Positions 61,841-64,000 of a DNA stretch of 64,000 bases are shown piece by piece. The position numbers and the translations under genes were made by a program. The number at the start of each line of letters is the position of its first letter. The stretch's first letter is position 1. Where the stretch lies: contig OZ243953.1 in the NCBI GenBank assembly GCA_965214475.1, positions 1,116,001 to 1,180,000 of the forward strand, in the 5' to 3' direction. The notes beneath the pieces are model-generated. The model worked only from the letters and a program-made list of their open reading frames with translations, was not told where the DNA came from and made no database searches. This DNA comes from SIRX01 sp965214475 (GTDB lineage: Bacteria; Actinomycetota; Rubrobacteria; Rubrobacterales; Rubrobacteraceae).

Positions 61841-62209
61841 CTACTGCTTCTTCGTTCCGTACTTAGAGCGGCTCTGCTTGCGGTCGTTGACGCCAAGCGT
61901 ATCCAACGCGCCCCGCACGACCTTGTAGCGCACGCCCGGCAAATCTTTTACACGACCGCCACGAACCAACACCACGGAGTGCTCCTGCAAGTTATGTCCC
62001 TCGCCCGGCACGTAAGCCGTAGCTTCCACACCGTCGGAGAAACGGACCCGGGCGATCTTACGTAGCGCCGAGTTCGGCTTCTTCGGGGTCGTGGTCGAGA
62101 CGCGGGTGCAAACTCCCCGGCGTTGCGGTGCCCCCCGCAGAGCGGGCGTGGCCGCCTTCTTCTTCTGTTTCTCGCGCTCTTTGCGCACGAGTTGATTGGT
62201 CGTCGGCAT
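61841..62209 (-). CDS. rpsL: 30S ribosomal protein S12 (uS12)
   Basis: 122 residues from the ATG at 62209 (MPTTNQLVRKEREKQKKKAA). The frame is open 21 codons further, but those residues do not belong to the family. TTPKKPNSALRK and VRGGRVKDLPGVRY carry the usual lysines at the two sites where streptomycin-resistance changes arise. AGAGAGGAAGG lies upstream. The 108-bp gap to rpoC probably holds a promoter, though none stands out. Confidence 0.97.
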   Translation of the reverse strand: MPTTNQLVRKEREKQKKKAATPALRGAPQRRGVCTRVSTTTPKKPNSALRKIARVRFSDGVEATAYVPGEGHNLQEHSVVLVRGGRVKDLPGVRYKVVRGALDTLGVNDRKQSRSKYGTKKQ

Positions 62210-62317
62210 GGCCGCGCCTTCCTCTCTGTTCTGTAAAAAGGGGCTTACAACAAAAACTACGCGCCGCAGCATTGAGCAGCTTAAAACCGCTCTCCACCGC
62301 GACGCGTAATTTTAGGC

Positions 62318-64000
62318 TTAGGAAGCCGCTATGTCAAGCTCGTCGGTCTCCCGCGTCTCGTACCCTCCAACCGTGGCGGTTAGCTGCCGGTAACGAGGCA
62401 GTCCGGTGGCCGCCGGGATGAGCTTCCCGATAATGACGTTCTCCTTGAGTCCGGCCAGGTCGTCCACCTTGCCCTCGATGGCCGCGTCGGTAAGGACGCG
62501 GGCGGTCTCCTGGAAAGAAGCCGCGGAGAGGAAACTGTCGGTGGCGAGCGAGGCCTTCGTTATGCCCATGAGGACGGTGTGGAAGGTAGCCGGCTGGCCC
62601 CCTTCTTCCTCGACCCGCTCATTCTCGGCCCGTACGGAGAACTTGTCGGCGACCTGCTCGGGAAGCAGGTTCGTGTCGCCCGGATCGTCCACGACGACCT
62701 TACGGAGCATTTGCCGCACGATGACCTCGATATGCTTGTCGTGGATGTCCACGCCCTGGGCCTTGTAGACCCGCTGGACCTCGGAGACCAGGTAACGTTG
62801 GATCGCGGTGGTGCCGCGATCGTAGCGCAGGTCGTTCTCCAGAATGGCGTGGGGGTAGAGTGCGCCGTCTGTGATCGGGGTGTTGGCCATGACCTCTACG
62901 CCCTCGGAGATCTGGGTCCGCAAGAGCTGGCGCTCGACGGTGTAGGAACGGCTCTCGGTGCCGTCCGGGGAAGTAACGACCACCTTGATCAGACGCTCGT
63001 AATCCGCCTCCTCGAAGGTAACGTAACCGTCGATCTCGGAGATGACGGCTTCTCCCTTTGGATGCCGGGCCTCGAAAAGCTCCTGCACCCGCGGCAGACC
63101 GGTCGTGATGTCCTCACCCGCGATACCCCCCGTATGGAAGGTCCGCATCGTGAGCTGCGTACCCGGCTCACCGATGGACTGGGCCGCGATGATGCCGACA
63201 GCCTCACCGACGTCCACGGCCCGGTAGGTCGAGAGTGCCCGACCGTAACAAGCCTGGCAGACCCCATGCGGGTTCTCGCACTTCGAAGGCGTTCGTACCG
63301 CGACGACCGTGTCGCGCGGCAGTGACTCCTGCCATGAAGCCAGAAGCTGGGGCGTAATGTCTACGCCGGCTTCGGCGACGACCTCGCCCGTCTCCGGGTT
63401 CGCGAGGTCACGGGCCAGGAAACGGGCCGCGACGGAATCGTTCGCGTCGCCCTTTCCGTTGTCGAGGTAGAGCGGAAGCTCGATAAAGCCTTCGCTGCCA
63501 CAGTCCTCACCGTTTACGACAACGTCCTGGGCCACGTCCACCAGTCGGCGGGTCAGGTAGCCCGAGTCGGCGGTCCGCAGGGCGGTGTCCGCCTGGCCCT
63601 TCCGGGCGCCGTGGGTCGAGGTGAAGTATTCGAGCACCGAGAGGCCTTCCATAAAGTTGGACTTCACGGGCTCGTCGATGATCTCGCCCTTCGTGTTCGT
63701 CATGAGGCCGCGCATACCGGCGAGCTGGGTGATCTGGGAGTAGTTACCCCGGGCACCCGAGTTCGCCATCATGGTAATCGGGTTGAGTCTGTAGAGGTTC
63801 GCCTTCATGGCTTCCTCGACCTCGTTCTTGGCCTGGGTCCAAAGACCGATGACCCGTTCGAGGCGCTCATCGTCGGAAATAAAGCCTTCGTCCCATTGGC
63901 CCTGAACCTCTTCCACGAGGCCCTCGTAACGACCCATGATCTCCGCTTTCTCCTCTGGCACGACGATGTCGTTCTTGCCGACGGAGATACCGGCCTTCGT
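62318..64000 (-). CDS. rpoC: RNA polymerase beta' subunit, C-terminal part
   Basis: The frame is open to the right edge, so about 560 C-terminal residues are visible and the start lies outside. The bridge-helix/trigger-loop part includes NSGARGNYSQITQLAGMRGLM and FTSTHGARKGQADTALRTAD with the usual YLTRRLVDVAQD. The conserved zinc-2 Cys residues appear as ....CGSE, CENPHGVCQACYG. GEAVGIIAAQSIGEPGTQLT and TFHTGGIAGEDIT follow, and the end SAASFQETARVLTDAAIEGK is typical. It stands ahead of rpsL as in most bacteria. Confidence 0.98.
   Translation of the reverse strand, partial: TKAGISVGKNDIVVPEEKAEIMGRYEGLVEEVQGQWDEGFISDDERLERVIGLWTQAKNEVEEAMKANLYRLNPITMMANSGARGNYSQITQLAGMRGLMTNTKGEIIDEPVKSNFMEGLSVLEYFTSTHGARKGQADTALRTADSGYLTRRLVDVAQDVVVNGEDCGSEGFIELPLYLDNGKGDANDSVAARFLARDLANPETGEVVAEAGVDITPQLLASWQESLPRDTVVAVRTPSKCENPHGVCQACYGRALSTYRAVDVGEAVGIIAAQSIGEPGTQLTMRTFHTGGIAGEDITTGLPRVQELFEARHPKGEAVISEIDGYVTFEEADYERLIKVVVTSPDGTESRSYTVERQLLRTQISEGVEVMANTPITDGALYPHAILENDLRYDRGTTAIQRYLVSEVQRVYKAQGVDIHDKHIEVIVRQMLRKVVVDDPGDTNLLPEQVADKFSVRAENERVEEEGGQPATFHTVLMGITKASLATDSFLSAASFQETARVLTDAAIEGKVDDLAGLKENVIIGKLIPAATGLPRYRQLTATVGGYETRETDELDIAAS

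Overview
This 64 kb window comes from a high-GC Gram-positive chromosome, most probably a Rubrobacter-like actinomycete. The taxonomic placement is inference. It rests on an F420-type luciferase-like oxidoreductase, zinc-type S14 and L36 proteins, a Phe-for-Tyr class Ic ribonucleotide reductase, frequent GTG/TTG starts, and the order of the ribosomal cluster. Except for one block at 12.5-14.8 kb, a pair at 18.1-19.5 kb, a cyclase gene at 22.3 kb and the partial gene at the left edge, everything is on the minus strand.

0-17.8 kb, metabolic accessory region. After an alkyltransferase (partial), a DUF4230 membrane protein and an F420-type oxidoreductase lies a compact galactoside module. It has a GH42 beta-galactosidase, a 19-residue hydrophobic peptide, an SSS symporter, a 50-residue protein, galT, galE, galK, a GH36 alpha-galactosidase and a metal-ligand-less M24 protein. 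Many of the junctions overlap by 1-4 nt. A divergent DeoR regulator lies at its head, and two matching promoter/operator elements (22 of 29 bases identical) sit before the beta-galactosidase gene and before the symporter genes. A HAD dehalogenase-like gene, a carboxylesterase, a YjzC-like protein and a serine pair (serA plus a class V aminotransferase) follow.

18-34.5 kb, a split gatCAB locus and a surface/toxin island. gatC-gatA (34.5-32.8 kb) and gatB (22.2-20.8 kb) are on the same strand but about 10.5 kb apart. Between them are an FHA-GGDEF cyclase, a secreted protein with five cadherin-like repeats, and an Rhs polymorphic-toxin locus. That locus has a full-length secreted Rhs protein, an adjacent immunity candidate, a displaced alternative toxin tip carrying about 0.5 kb of nearly identical core sequence, and a second immunity candidate. 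Downstream of gatB is an IlvD/Edd-family protein that has lost its iron-sulfur cysteines.

34.6-38.9 kb, DNA precursor synthesis. nrdA-nrdB encode a class I ribonucleotide reductase whose beta subunit has the class Ic signature. They are preceded by a cobalamin riboswitch and a near-consensus promoter.

39-64 kb, housekeeping. truA and an ECF-transporter energizing module (ecfA1-ecfA2-ecfT) follow the terminator of a long S12-S7-EF-G-EF-Tu / S10-spc-alpha gene cluster, which begins after the 3' end of rpoC. Its order is nearly canonical. The oddities are a 44-residue gene resembling half of the RNA polymerase alpha C-terminal domain, placed between rpoA and rplQ with overlaps on both sides, a long acidic N-terminal extension on S17, and an unresolved start for ecfA1. 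No tRNA, rRNA, CRISPR array or insertion sequence was found.
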